From: Bombus terrestris
Taxonomy: Eukaryota; Arthropoda; Insecta; Hymenoptera; Apidae
Assembly (NCBI RefSeq): GCF_910591885.1
Contig: NC_063283.1
Location: forward strand, 10,959,001 to 11,023,000
Length of the DNA stretch: 64,000 nucleotides
Reading direction: 5' to 3'
The translations under genes and the position numbers were made by a program. The notes beneath the pieces were generated by a model that saw only the letters and a list, made by a program, of their open reading frames with translations, searched no databases and was not told where the DNA came from. Positions 50,612 to 63,414 of this stretch are shown in pieces (within the stretch, counting starts at the first letter, position 1; each line of letters opens with the position of its first letter).

Positions 50612-53600
50612 ACATTTCTTCTTTACACGTTTCTCCTCCTCTTTCTTCGCTTAATTCCCGTCGCGCTACGAGTTAACGTTAAGTTTGTGTCCACGCTGCT
50701 TTATGCGAAGAATCTTCGTTCGCGCGTGAACATGGTTCATTACGAATTCTTGCCGCGCTTCTTAGTCGTCTTGGCGTTTCTATAAATTGTGCCGGCCCTG
50801 AACGAGCCTGAAATTTCACGGAATATTCGTTAATTATTCACGAGAACGCAGGCAGACGAGCCCGCTTTTTAACGCGAGTTAGCATCTGGCTTTTGTTTCG
50901 CTCGGAGCTAATGCTACTTTCGTTTAAGTCTGATTGGTGATTAGTGCGAGAAAGGCTGTATTTGCGAGGCTTATTTGCGAATTTTTGGTTATTACGATAA
51001 ACCGCTGTTATCGCAACTTTATTCGGACACGAGGTTTTTATTCGTCAAATCCCAGTGAAAATTTGTAAATATTATTAAAAAATATCACTAAGAAAGGAAA
51101 GAAAGATTTGGCAAATTGATACAACAAACGCTCAACATATTATTATGTATTGTAACAACCTAATAAGTTAGCACTGACAAGATTGTATATCCAAGAACGC
51201 AATAAAACCGAAAAAGGAATCCGATAAAAGCGAGCATCTTTGTACTTTAAATGTACGTATCGAGACGATTAAGTGCAAGCGAAATAAAGCGACCGTTTGC
51301 CTCGTATTCCGTTGTAAACGATAATATCGTCAGGTGACTATTCGATTGCCGATGAAAGCGAAGGCAAGGTAGCGATAAATAACGCATCCAACGAAATAAG
51401 AGAGGTTCCTTCGTCCGTGGTATTATCTGACGATGAAATGGAAAGAGTTGGTACATCCATCGCGTCGTTGCATCCCTCCTCGACATTCCCTTACTCCCAT
51501 TTACCAGCGTTTCTTTTTATAGCCGCCGCCGCTGCCGCCGCCACCGTCGTTGTCCTTTGCTTCCTCCGTCGGTTGGTTTCTCGCGTAAAGACTGTTAGTG
51601 CCGGGCTACGCCGCGCCGGGTCGGTCGTCGAACTCCTCGTGACTCATCCCGGCGTCTTCTCCTTATTGAATAAGAATATTATTTTGTGCTAATGAGAATC
51701 ATAATACAGCAGCCACTCAACTAAACACGCACGGATATTGTCGACACCTGTGAATGAAATAGCGACGAACCTGAGCGTTTTTATGTTGTGACTGGTGGTG
51801 TCAATGGGTAATTTTAAGGAAAAGCTTTGACGCTTTATTTGGCTTACTTTCTAGTTTGATATATCAATTCTAGGAGAATTGTTAATTTGTGGAAAATTGA
51901 AACGCAAATCTAAGTTAAACGTTGGTTTTGTTTTCCTGTGGATTTTTCGTGAAAACGTTGGTTTCTTCCTTCGTGTAGAAATTTGATGACAGTTGGTACG
52001 TGTACGAATGGACTATCATCACTCCATAGTCTACTTGTGAAAACTCGTTGAAACCGAAATTTTCTTTTTACAAATACGTAGTTTTTTTTTTAATTCTATA
52101 AAAAATATCGTGTTATGATCGTTAAGATCGTTTGTATAGATTACGATATTCTACTGCCTATTCCTAAAAAATCGAAGGCCAATTCAAATTTTATTCAGAT
52201 TTCACGGAATATCGCTTGTTCTAAGTTGGATTAAGACGATTCATTTCCAATTTGTGACACACAGAAATCGAAATTAAAGTAAGCGTTATCGCGTTTGTTT
52301 CGATTTCTTATAACGACCTAGCTATTCTTTATTTCATAGAAAAGTCGTGGAACTCTTGTTGTCTAAATAGATGATGAATCGAAACCTACAAAGTTTATCT
52401 TATCTTTGCAAGTTTCTCATACAAAGCTAATTTTTATTTTTCATTTTCCTATGTAAATTCTAGGACGATCGTCGGGTATATAGATGGACAATCGTGTCTG
52501 TGAGAAATCGTTGCGCGATTAACATGAGACGAATTAATCGTTGGAGAAACGAACAATGCTTGCCTGAGATTACGCTACGAACAGATTGTTGAACACTCGT
52601 TCTTTAAGGTACTGCGATACGCTGTTATTACGTAGCCCGAGAGAATTATTAAGTGATTTGTACTCGTCATCGGTGGTATCAGGCAGATGTATTGCTCGAA
52701 ATATGTAATTCTACCGTTTTCTTCTGTTTAAAAAATGAAGAGAACAAAGATTCATACGACGGAACGATATAATCGTACGTTAAAGTAATTAATAAGATAC
52801 AATTGCTAAAACAATATCTTGAAACGAATGCATCGTATTTCAAACCATTAACGCTACGACACTGCGACTTTCTTCTTGCCGATCTCGCGTTTGTTTTATC
52901 GATTGATCTTTCGCGGTTCTTTAAAAGTACTTGAGACGAAAAATCACGCGTCATATTTTCTTCGAATTTGAGAAATTTGTTGGGTATAAAAAATTAGGAT
53001 CGAGTCAAAGATAATTAAGAGAACCGAAATGTTAATATATATCTGGGATTATTTTATCGTAATTAGTTGCGATATGGTTGATCATAATTCACGTTATTCG
53101 CCTGTATAGTATAAGATAGTAACTAACTTTTCACGAATTTCATGAACATTGTAATTCACTTGTTCCAGGGACAATTTTCCAATTTTTTCTCCTATTTTTT
53201 AAATCTATATATTTCTATAGATTTTACTCTTATTCCATTTATAGTATTTCTTTCGTGTCGTTATTTTTTACATTATATTAAGCATCTTCCGGCACTTTGC
53301 ACATTTGATACGCAACAAACACCAACAACATCGACGATGATAATGATAATATTCTGTTGTATTCTGGTATAAGAGCCATTTTCGACAATACGATTCCCAT
53401 TTCCGGCTTTGATCCGATTTCTCCGCTCGTTTTCCTGCTATTTTATGCAAAAATGTTTCGCGTTGAAATATTAATACTCGGCATCCTGGCCCGGGACACG
53501 AGTTACGCTCGTAAATCACCGATCAGAATTTATGCGGAGCCAAGTGCGCTCGCTACGTATCGGTCCTCACACACTCCATTTTTCCTCTCGTTCTGTTTCG

Positions 53601-56600
53601 CCCTCTGTCCCTCTGCCTTCTGATTTTCTCTTCTTTTCCGCACTATCCAAGCTAACATATTGTTATTCCTCGACGACAATGCACATCCGGGCTTTTTTGG
53701 CATCCGATGCATCCACTTTGGTGCTGTAATTTCTGCGTTCGCGTATTTTTCACTGCGATCGATAATCCTCACCTTTTTTCCGCCGTTTAAGCGATATCGC
53801 CGCCGTCATGCATAATCATAGGTGAGAAAATATGGCTTGGAGAACGAACGAGGTGTTTGCCTTTCATTTTGTTTTAATTTTTTTCTCTTCATTTTCATGG
53901 TTTCGTTGATTTGGCTAGCACTTGTATCACATTAGGTTTTACAGATTACAATTTTATTAAGGCAAATTGATCGGAATAACGAAAGATTTGATATTTTTAT
54001 ATTTTTTGATTCAACGATCGACTTATTCTCTGAATATTACTTGTTGCAATTGGCGACATTTATATTTTTCCTGGCTTTTTATTTTTCTATTTCATTTCTA
54101 TGATCGATTTGATAATTTATATTTGCTCGATTGTATTATTACGCATTTACATACACAATTTAAAACAGGGACCTCTATCTTTAATTCATATCGAGGACCT
54201 CGATGAATCGAACGACGCGATGCGTTCACTAAGAGTCTATGACACAGGAAGCAGGAAGCAGGAAGTACAGTACATCGTCATAGCCACGGTTCTTTGTCCC
54301 TTGGAATTATTATTCCTCGAGCGTCGTAGACGAGGTAGATCGTTCTTTTTCCATGTTTCATCTACGGTGTTTGTACGCTGGTTCCTCTCCCGATCCGTGG
54401 TTTCCCGCGCTTTCAGTCTCTGCTGTCGTAATTATTGCTTACTCGTTTGAAAACCTGTTTGCTCAATCCTGTAATTTTTCATTAACGCTATGACGAGTGG
54501 CTAATTTCCAGCATAATTTTCATACTTCGAATTAAGAAAATACAAGTACGATTCTCGTTACATTTATGCAAGAATTTAACAACTATCGATATTTAAACAG
54601 TGACAAAGTAGAGGCAATATACATATTGCGCGTTATTAGTTGACATTGACACGGTGCTTGTGCCGCATCGCTAATCGAATTTTCGATAAGCCAAAAATAT
54701 CTATATTCTTGAAATTAAGAGTTGATAAAGGCAAGCGAGTTTCGAAAGTTGCCGGCTTACATTTTTCCAGATATACATATCGTACATATCGTAAAATTGA
54801 TCTTTAGCAAGGATTAAAATACACAGGATTCAAATAAATAAATTATCGCGTCAAAACATATCGATTAGTATGGTTGATAGTATCGGTTGGTAAAATTTTG
54901 TTCCAACAAGGATGAAATATGCACATAAACAGCAGGTAGAGTAATTTGTAAGATCATTAACGACCACTTGTACTTGTACGCTGATTCGAACGAATTAGCG
55001 TGGAAATGGAAACAATCGCGAATTGGTGTTTATCTAAACAACGCAAGGTTTACCTATTACAATTATCATGTACTTTATGTTATTTATCATATACATATAA
55101 GTATAATATATCTCGTGCGCGCTGTCTACTCCTCGTAGTTTCGTTTATCTTGATCACTTTCTCAATTACTTAACCGATACCCACATTCCTAATTAGGTAT
55201 TAGGTATAGTTTAGTTCGTCCTTAATTCAAGTATGATTTCAAAAGATGTAAAGGCGTTTTGTCTGATCATTACATACATACTATCTATACGTTATCTTTC
55301 TTGCAAGAATAAGAAGCAAATGCGGCTACAAATAATTGGCAATTACGATAATTGTACTAAAACTGTAATAACAGATGTTGTCTAGTTTATACGTACACTG
55401 TACATTTTACTAATTCAATAAAAATTGTTAAACTAAAATTCAGTTTCAATATTTTCCTAATTATGCAACTTTCTGCCATATATGGATAACATTCTTGAAA
55501 TGAAATAATCAATAAACGATAGAGGGTAATTTCAATCGATATAAAAACAGAAATAATAGGCGTTATTTACCCATTATATCGATCTAAGAATATGTACAAT
55601 ATAAAGAATGATATCGATATATAACGAAGCGTTTATTATTTTCTTTTAACCTTGAACAAAGAACAACTCTTATCTCGCCCCCGTCTCGATTCTTCTTCCA
55701 ACATTCGAGATTAAAATCTCTCCAGTTTTCCACGACATTGCGCTCAGTTCACGATTAATAATAAAAAGGCAGGTGGTATACGAGCAGCTATACTCGATTA
55801 TCATATTATCCGGCTTAATCCTCCACCGACTAATCTTTTAATCGTGTACACATGTATAATAATTATCTGTGCACGGTCTCGTTCTTGTTTGTCGCTCTCG
55901 GCTTTACACGCCGCTCGCTTTGTTCCGTCTTCTTCGGGTTGTATCGTTGTCGCGTGCGTGGATCCGCGTGGCCATCGTCCTTGACCACGACGACGCGTGA
56001 CGCATGACGTATGACGCGACGCGACGCCTCGAAGAACGCAGAGATCGATAGTTCGGATGCTGCATTTTCCGCTAAACGCCCCTACTCGCCGCTTTATCTC
56101 GACGATGATAATATTATCGTTTTATCGTATTACTATCGTGACGCGCGACTGCTCTATTTTTCGAAAATTGCCCACAGATAACGTGGTCAACCATTTATCG
56201 TCCAAGGCCGATGTAAAAAATGTTTCAACGGACTTTCCAAGCCGAAAGTCCCGTCTGCGTTATAAGTTATAATAGCATAACGCACGATTATATCGTAACA
56301 ACAAAACGATATAACGTACAATTAACCAAAGGTGTGAATGTAGCGTAACGTTACGTCGATTATACATACTATCGATCGTGCTTTTATCTAGGATAGCGGC
56401 GGATTGATTCAAGGATTTGGTTATCGTTCGCAGACTGACGGAACCAACAGGAAACATTCACGACGGTATCGGCAACTACACGGCGGACGTAAAGTGTTCC
56501 TGGTTGATCGAGAGCAACCCAAACTCCACGATACGGATGCACGTGGAGCAATTCGCGACAGAATGCGGTTGGGACCACATGTACATCTACGACGGTGACA

Positions 56601-59600
56601 GCGTCGAGGCGCCGTTGGTTGCCGTCTTCTCCGGATTGATGCACAAAGATGGCTACCACATACGGCGCGTGCCGGAAGTAATCGCGCGCTCTGGAACCGC
56701 GCTGCTTCACTTCTACTCGGACGTCGCATACAACATGAGCGGCTTCAATATCAGTTACAAGATCAACGCCTGCCCTAGCAGGTGAATTATCTCCTTCTTC
56801 TTCTTCTTCTTCTTCTTCTTCTTCTTCTTCTTCTTCTTCTTCTTCACGAACAATTCCGTGTTCATTTTCCCTATCATCATTTCCCGATCCTTTCACACTT
56901 CAATCTCCGTTACATTATTTCTTTCCCTTTGTTTCCAACATTTTCTCCTCTAATCTTTCCACAATTTGGATTATTATGTTTTTAGGAATTTGTTCAACAA
57001 CTTTGTATTTCTTTCTTCGTTTTATTTCTTTCTGCTTTCTTGGATTTGTTTCGAATTTATTGCGAAATGTTACTGAAAAATGTTACTGAAAAATGTTACG
57101 AGCAAATTTTCAGGCATTTTCGTAGGTCGTATTCCACGATCCCACGAACGAAATTTCTGAAAAAATCAATATTCATATAATAAAAAATTAATATCTAAAT
57201 GTAATTATAATTTCGTAATTCATATTTTTTACTGCTTTTACGTATCTGTCTCTTTGTCTACATATAGCAAAATTTCTTTTATTTACGTATATTTACGTCG
57301 AACTTTGACATACGAGAGAATAATCATGCGAGAGTTCATTGATCCAAGTGTACAGTATCTTATTAGCGTTGCCCATTCATGAATTCATTCGACGAATAAA
57401 AAGATATAAGGCTCTCTTGTTATCGCTATTGTCTTTGGTCAAGAACCAGAACCGTATCTCAAATATTGCTACACACAAAGCACTGTTATTCAATTTGATT
57501 ACTCGTAAAATCTGAAAATACATATTCTTTTTATTCAGTCTCATAAACGCATGAAATCTCTACGATAAAGAGACAACTATTCTCCAAATCGTTTATTCCG
57601 AATTATTTCTTTCATTCTTTAAATATTTAACATCTTGCCTCGAGTTCTTCTCATCATTGACCATTCTGTTTGCGATATTTGGCCAAGCCTGATCGGCCAA
57701 ATGTTTGTTCTATCCTTGTGTATAAATACGATAAGAGCGCGTGTACCGTGCCTATTAGCATCGAGATACGCTAACTTGGCTTCTTAAAGATTTGCGCAAC
57801 ATACTTTCCTCATGTGTATATAATTTTCGGTGTTCGTAGGTATTCGCACACTGACTGTTCCGGCCATGGAGTCTGCATCGACGGTGTGTGTACGTGCGAT
57901 GCCACGTGGACCGGTGAAGCTTGCGAGATTCAAGTTTGTCCAAACAATTGCTCCGATAATCACGGACAGGGCGAGTGTAACCGCGAGAGCCATCATTGTG
58001 ACTGCGTGCACGGTTTCAAGGGTGACATATTTTCATCAAAAGCATTTACCGAACCATTATGAATATCTTGCTTCACCATGTCCTAATCTTTGTCTTCCAT
58101 GCGCAATTTAATCTCTCAATATTACTCATATTTGAATTGGCAATACAATATTACAACAGCTATCGAAAAATCTTGTCTCTTTATATTTACAAAATAAATA
58201 AACATTTCATAATAATTCAACGTATATTATTCGATACTAATACTAATAAATTAGGTACGAGTATGCGTATTCAATGTGCATAATCGGTCGAATCTTTAAG
58301 ACCGATAGAAATTCAACAATGATCAATTATTAACGAATCAAGCCTGTACTCAAACTCGGAAATTCGGAAACGATTAATCCATTAATTTTGCATAAAACCA
58401 TTAAAATAGACTCTCTGTACGTTCAGGTTCCGACTGCAGCCAAAGAAGCGATCGTGGATTCTGGGAAAGCGTATCCTACAAAAATTTGTCACCGGAAGGT
58501 TCGGCTAGTCATTGCTCTATCGTTTGGAAGGATTCCTTATACATAGTCGGCGGTGAGAGCTTTCATCGCGCAAAAATGATCAACGTTTATGATTTCAATG
58601 GAAACGTCTGGGAGACCCCTCACGTCGAGGGTAAGGTTCCTCAGCCTCGGTACGCTCATTCGTGCATACTCTTTGGCGACAAGATATTCATGTACGGTGG
58701 TGTACTGCCTAATTCTACGGTGACCAATGAGATCTGGGCGTTCGATGTGTCGGCAAAAGTCTGGGAGAATGTAACGGTGCACGATAACTTCCATAACAAC
58801 AAAACCATACGTGGTGGTCCTTTAAAGGTGGTACATCTTTCTTCACGTCATTTCTTTCATTTTTAAATATTTCACAACATCGTCATTGTAGACAATTGGA
58901 ATATTTAATATGCAGCAATACACAACTTATATCGAAGCGGCGAATTTTTTTCTTTTTCGTACAACTTTATTAGTCGCTGTTCTCCTACCGATTCTTGATC
59001 TTGTACCTTTTTCGTTTCTTTAATTTCTCTTCGCAAACTAATATATTTCTAAATATTGCAACAATATTCGATCCTTTTATTCCTTAAACGTTATAATTTA
59101 TGTTAAGTAAAGATTCTCTGTAATAGGATGTAAAATAGCAGTGTACCTTTCTTGTCAGAGTAACGCTCTGCCGCGCTGATTACTGCCACACAAAAACTGT
59201 ACATAAAAAGCTAAACTTTGGGATTGGGAAACCATATTTTATAATTAACGAAAGGATGCGAACCCTCTCAGTATGAATTAGATATTACCTAAAATATTCC
59301 AATATTTCGATATTATTGTACACTGCCATTTTTGCTCATTTTCGCGATTAATAAAAGAGTGGTAGTACTCTTACTCGGTATAAATAATATCCGAAATCTT
59401 GAAGTATCTTAATTTTCAATCGATCGATCGAGAAACGAATTCGACAATGATTCGCAAACCTATTATCCCTATCTGAGATACGTATGTAGTTTGGCATCAA
59501 GGGGTTAAAAGTTCTTTCTCACTCAACTCGGAATACTTTTATTTAATGCCTTACTTCACACAGGTAGCCGGACACTCTGCAACCTTGGTACACGGAAAAA

Positions 59601-62600
59601 AAGAAAAGATGGTGGTGATATTTGGCTATTCGCCTCAGTATGGTTATCTGAATGAAGTTCAAGAATGTTATTTGGGTACTCGTGAGTGGCAAATTGTGGA
59701 GACTGCTGGATTCCCTGTGAAGGGTGGTTATGGTCATACATCTGCCTATGATCCGTTGACGAATCTCATCTACGTGTACGGAGGATACGTATCAGAGACA
59801 CAAATCACACAGGTGTTAACCAGTCGACTATACTCCTATCATCCTATTAATCGTGAATGGAGGTTGCTCACGTCAGCGCCATCGGCTCGTTTCTTTCATA
59901 CGGCTGTATTCGTTTCTGGTGGCTTGATGATCGTCTTTGGCGGTAACATGCACAACGATACGCAACATTCGGACGGAACGAGATGTTATTCAGCGGATAC
60001 AATAGCGTACGACGTTACGTGCGACTCGTGGCATCAATTTTCTATGCCTAAAGAGATGACCGATCTGCCTAGGTATGGACATATTGCAACTGTATTTGAG
60101 AAGTCTATGTACATTTATGGAGGATTCGATGGACAGATGTTATCTGACATGTCAAGGTACGATCAAGGAAGGTCATCTTTCCTACTTTTATTCATTTTCT
60201 CGTATCTTTCGTACCTTTCTTACTCTCCTTCGCCTATTTTGCCATACCCTATATGTCACGTATATTACGTTTCTGATAGAAATTACGATTTACTTTCAAC
60301 AAACGACAGATTGTAGTTTTTTAACCAACTTTAATTTTAACCAACTTCAGCTTCGATTCTTCAGCAGGGATCGTTTTGTAGAAATTTAATAATTTGCCAT
60401 CTTCAATAGATTTGAACGCAAAATATTTAGCGCGCCAACTGATTTTCTTACGTTATTTCGATCTAAAAACCCAGAAAAATTTCAACTCTTCCACTTTTTT
60501 TTATAATAATTAATATAGCTTATTGGAATAAATCAGTTCTATGAATATTTAGGAAACATGTGACTTGCACTTTGCTTTTACTTTCGCTTTCGATACGTCA
60601 TACGATGTCTTAATATACGTATAACTAGCATACCAGACAGCTAACGTTCACAAGTAAATAGCTACTGTAAAAAATACTAAGCAAGAGGTTAACGTTCTTT
60701 CTATCTTTTCTCTGAGCACTTTACTTAACAGGATAGGCAAGAATCTTCATTTACTAATATACAATATACGTATATGATCAACAGGTACACACCAGGGAAC
60801 TGTGAGCACTTGATGAATCAGAATCAGTGTTTGAACGCAAGGACAGGCGTGAAGTGCGTGTGGGATAAGAGAGAGAATCGGTGTATACAGATCACCAAGA
60901 TACCCCGACACGTGCTTCTTAACGACGACATGCACGACGGAATTTACATGAGGTGCTTAGACGATACGCCACCTCGTGGGATGACGTCCCACAAGGAATT
61001 ATGCAAACTGCTCACAGACTGTGTGGCATGCGTACAGACTTCGTACAATTGCGTATGGTGCGGCAAGAGTTGTTCGTACGAGATTTGCCGAGACAACGCT
61101 AACGCACCTCCGACAAAGGCGATCACCGATCTGGCACAATGCGACCTTCATACTGGCATAGAGTGTTTACAATTGCACACGTGCCATGCGTGCTCCAGTA
61201 ATCCACATTGCATCTGGTCTTGGTCGAATGGACCTGATCGGTGTAAGCCGTACTCGAAGGCTCGAGACGTGAGTATACGAATAAAAGTTATTGTACACTA
61301 AATTTCTTACAGTCAAAATGAAATTCCAAAGGTTCAACTGTCTTACGATATCGTAGACAAAGTGCGACTCTTCGTTATTTATTTTGTAACCAGCATATGC
61401 GTATGTGCCTGTGTAATATTTTTTCGATACGTTGGAGGTTTTGCTCGTGTGACGACGAATAATACGATTAACCGGATATATTTGCTAGCGCTATAATAAA
61501 TTCCCTGTATGCTCTATGGCACTCTACAACAATATACAACCAATATATTGTACAACAAGGCAGTAAATCAATTTACGAATTTTTGCAGCAAGTGACGATT
61601 TTAAACGGAACTATTCAAGCGCAGAGGCTGTCCATAGACTCTTGTCGCAGTCCTTGCGTAGACTACACTTCCTGTAAAAATTGCACAGAGTCTGATTGCA
61701 TCTGGTGTCAGAACGAGAAGAAATGCGTGGACAAAAATGCGTACCCCGCGAGCTTCCCTTACGGGCAATGTCGCGAGTGGACTACGATCGATGCGAAATG
61801 TCGGCCGACGGAAACGGGGAAAGAATGGTGCACGTTTTATTCGTCTTGTACGACGTGCCGCTCCGATCCTGGATGTGGATGGTGCGACGATGGTTCAGGG
61901 ACAGGAAAGGGACTCTGCTTGCCAGGTGGGGCTCGTGGTCCAAGTAGTAAAAGCTTGGACGCATGCCCGGCCGAACGATGGTACTTCACTAAATGCCCTG
62001 GTAAGTAAATTGTTAATGGTCACCGTGTATAGGATGTGCACAAATTATTAAACAACATTTATACATTGTATGTATATATATACCGATGTTCTTTAAATTA
62101 CATTAATTTTAGTTTGCCAATGCAACGGGCACAGCAAGTGTCTCTCGAATAGCAGTATATGTATCCAACCGTGTGGAAATTTAACATACGGACCTCACTG
62201 CGATAAATGCATTCCCGGCTATTACGGCAATCCACTGAATGGAGCGACTTGTCAACGTAAATTCATTCTACTCTGAGTAATATCGTTAACCCGTCAATAT
62301 CGAGTAGTTCACTAAATTACATTTTCCCGTTGCAGCCTGTTTTTGTAATAATCAAGGCACGCAGTGTACCAGCGAGACGGGCAAATGTTTCTGTACAACG
62401 AAAGGCATTATCGGGGATCATTGTGAACGATGTGACGTATCTAGCCTTTACCACGGAGATCCTACCAATAAAGGATCGTGTTTTTGTAAGTTTCTTTTAA
62501 ACGAATATTTCTTCTAGTAACATCAATTTCTTTTTTCACTAATAATAATTCAGCAAAGGTTTATATTGAAATTTAAAATTCTTTTACAGATGATCTGGCG

Positions 62601-63414
62601 ATTGATTATCAATTTACATTCAATTTAAGTAAAAAAGAGGACCGTCAGTACCGAGCGATCAATTTTAAGAATTCTCCGCCAAAACCCGATATCGATGCTG
62701 AGTTTTCCATTACGTGTTCTGTATTGGCTAAAATGAACATCACCGTGAAGAGAGGCAACACGCCGGAAATACCGTTGATTCTTGGTGCGAATTGCACCAC
62801 CAGCATGTACAAGCATCGATTTATCAAAGACGGTTACGGTTTCGGTAGCGAGAACAATAATACATTAACCACGTTTTATGTTTACGTGTACGACTTCCAG
62901 CCGCCTGTGTGGATTCAAATTTCCTTCTCGCAATATTCCAAACTCAACTTGCAACAGTTCTTCATAACATTTTGCACGTGAGTATTTGAAACTTCGTGTC
63001 ACAGCTAGCCAAACCTGTAGACTGTCAACTGTGTGTATACGTGTTGCGTGTAGGAATTAATTACGACCAAGATCGAGAACATTGTGATTTTCTTTATTAT
63101 TCTTTCTTTCTTTCTTTTTTTTCAAAATTTCCCACGCTTTTGTGTTGTCCTAAGCCTCAGGCAGTATTTACTTGTAAACTAGAGATTACATGCCTAGGTG
63201 CTTCCTCGCTCTCCTGTTGGTGGCTGCTATCCTTTGGAAGATTAAACAAAAATATGATATGTACAGAAGAAGACAGAGATTGTTCGTAGAAATGGAGCAA
63301 ATGGCCAGTAGAGCGTTTAGCCAGGTTTTGGTAGAAATCGAGAGGCGGGACATCGATAATTCTGACTCCGAGCGAAACGAGTCCGAGTTAATCAATTGCC
63401 GCAAGAAGAAAAAG
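41827..63414 (+). CDS. Attractin / Distracted-like transmembrane protein (first 11 exons, 3' partial)
   Basis: Attractin is a large type I membrane glycoprotein with an extracellular domain array. Exons: 41827-42131, 56434-56781, 57840-58021, 58427-58827, 59564-60156, 60785-61268, 61589-62000, 62113-62256, 62336-62485, 62590-62977, 63198-63414; 1208 codons, phases consistent. The ATG at 41827 has strong context (A at -3, G at +4). Order: hydrophobic leader (about 32-54), EGF (Cys68-94), CUB (102-217, with WLIE, CGWDHMYIYDGD and PEVIARSG), paired EGF, kelch propeller (about 285-610, with repeated GG words), PSI repeats (about 612-905), two laminin-EGF modules (about 909-1006), a membrane-proximal domain, a transmembrane helix (CFLALLLVAAILW) and a tail with EMEQMASRAFS. 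The C-type lectin domain of mammalian attractin is absent between exons 6 and 7. The last exon is followed by GTTTAT and the gene runs past the edge. The fly orthologue is distracted. Confidence 0.95.
42371..42440 (+). repeat. 12-bp tandem repeat (TCTCGTTACTAA)n
   Basis: Six consecutive units, the first two and the last slightly diverged, lie just downstream of the attractin first exon. This is a minisatellite-like array with no coding meaning. Confidence 0.9.
42843..42965 (+). repeat. Hexanucleotide repeat (GGTGAC)n
   Basis: About twenty units of GGTGAC with point variants (GATGAC, AGTGAC, GATGGT) occupy 123 bases in attractin intron 1. Read in one frame it would give a glycine-aspartate tract, but the surrounding frame has no gene context, so it is a microsatellite. 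Confidence 0.95.
47342..47367 (+). repeat. (TC)n microsatellite
   Basis: Thirteen TC dinucleotides in a row inside attractin intron 1. Confidence 0.95.
49792..49812 (+). repeat. Poly(A) tract
   Basis: A run of 21 A residues in attractin intron 1, followed by A-rich sequence. No adjacent retrotransposon sequence was recognised, so it is recorded as a simple repeat. Confidence 0.85.
50574..50611 (+). repeat. (TATC)n tetranucleotide microsatellite
   Basis: About nine consecutive TATC units in attractin intron 1. Confidence 0.95.
55987..56030. promoter_or_regulatory. Cluster of TGACG / GACGC words near attractin exon 2
   Basis: Within about 45 bases there are three TGACG words and several ACGCGACGC words, about 400 bp before the CUB exon. 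TGACG is the CRE/ATF half site, so this could be an intronic regulatory element or an internal promoter; it could also be a decayed simple repeat. Confidence 0.3.
56794..56845 (+). repeat. (CTT)n microsatellite beside the exon 2 donor
   Basis: About seventeen CTT units begin 12 bases after the attractin exon 2 donor (GTGAAT at 56782). On the other strand it produces a long glutamate run in a chance reading frame. Its pyrimidine-rich RNA lies where intronic splice regulators bind. Confidence 0.95.

Larger units (their letters stand above)
42132..56433 (+). other. Attractin intron 1 (14.3 kb)
   Basis: The first exon (leader and first EGF) and the CUB exon are separated by this intron. The donor is GTGAGT and the acceptor TTCGCAG at 56433. 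It contains several microsatellites, GC-richer islands (42600-43400, 44500-45300, 46200-46400, 47950-48250, 51250-51700, 53400-54450, 55650-56100), and a cluster of TGACG words near 55990. Long first introns often host enhancers, but that is inference. No nested gene is supported; the best of several weak reading frames lies at 46998-47237. Confidence 0.75.

Noticed and set aside
51417..51692. 91-codon frame with an alanine run and a hydrophobic stretch
   Set aside because: It begins with GTG and its alanine run comes from a GCC-type simple repeat in attractin intron 1.
56384..56896. 170-codon minus-strand reading frame with a long glutamate run
   Set aside because: It is the antisense of the attractin CUB exon plus the CTT microsatellite.
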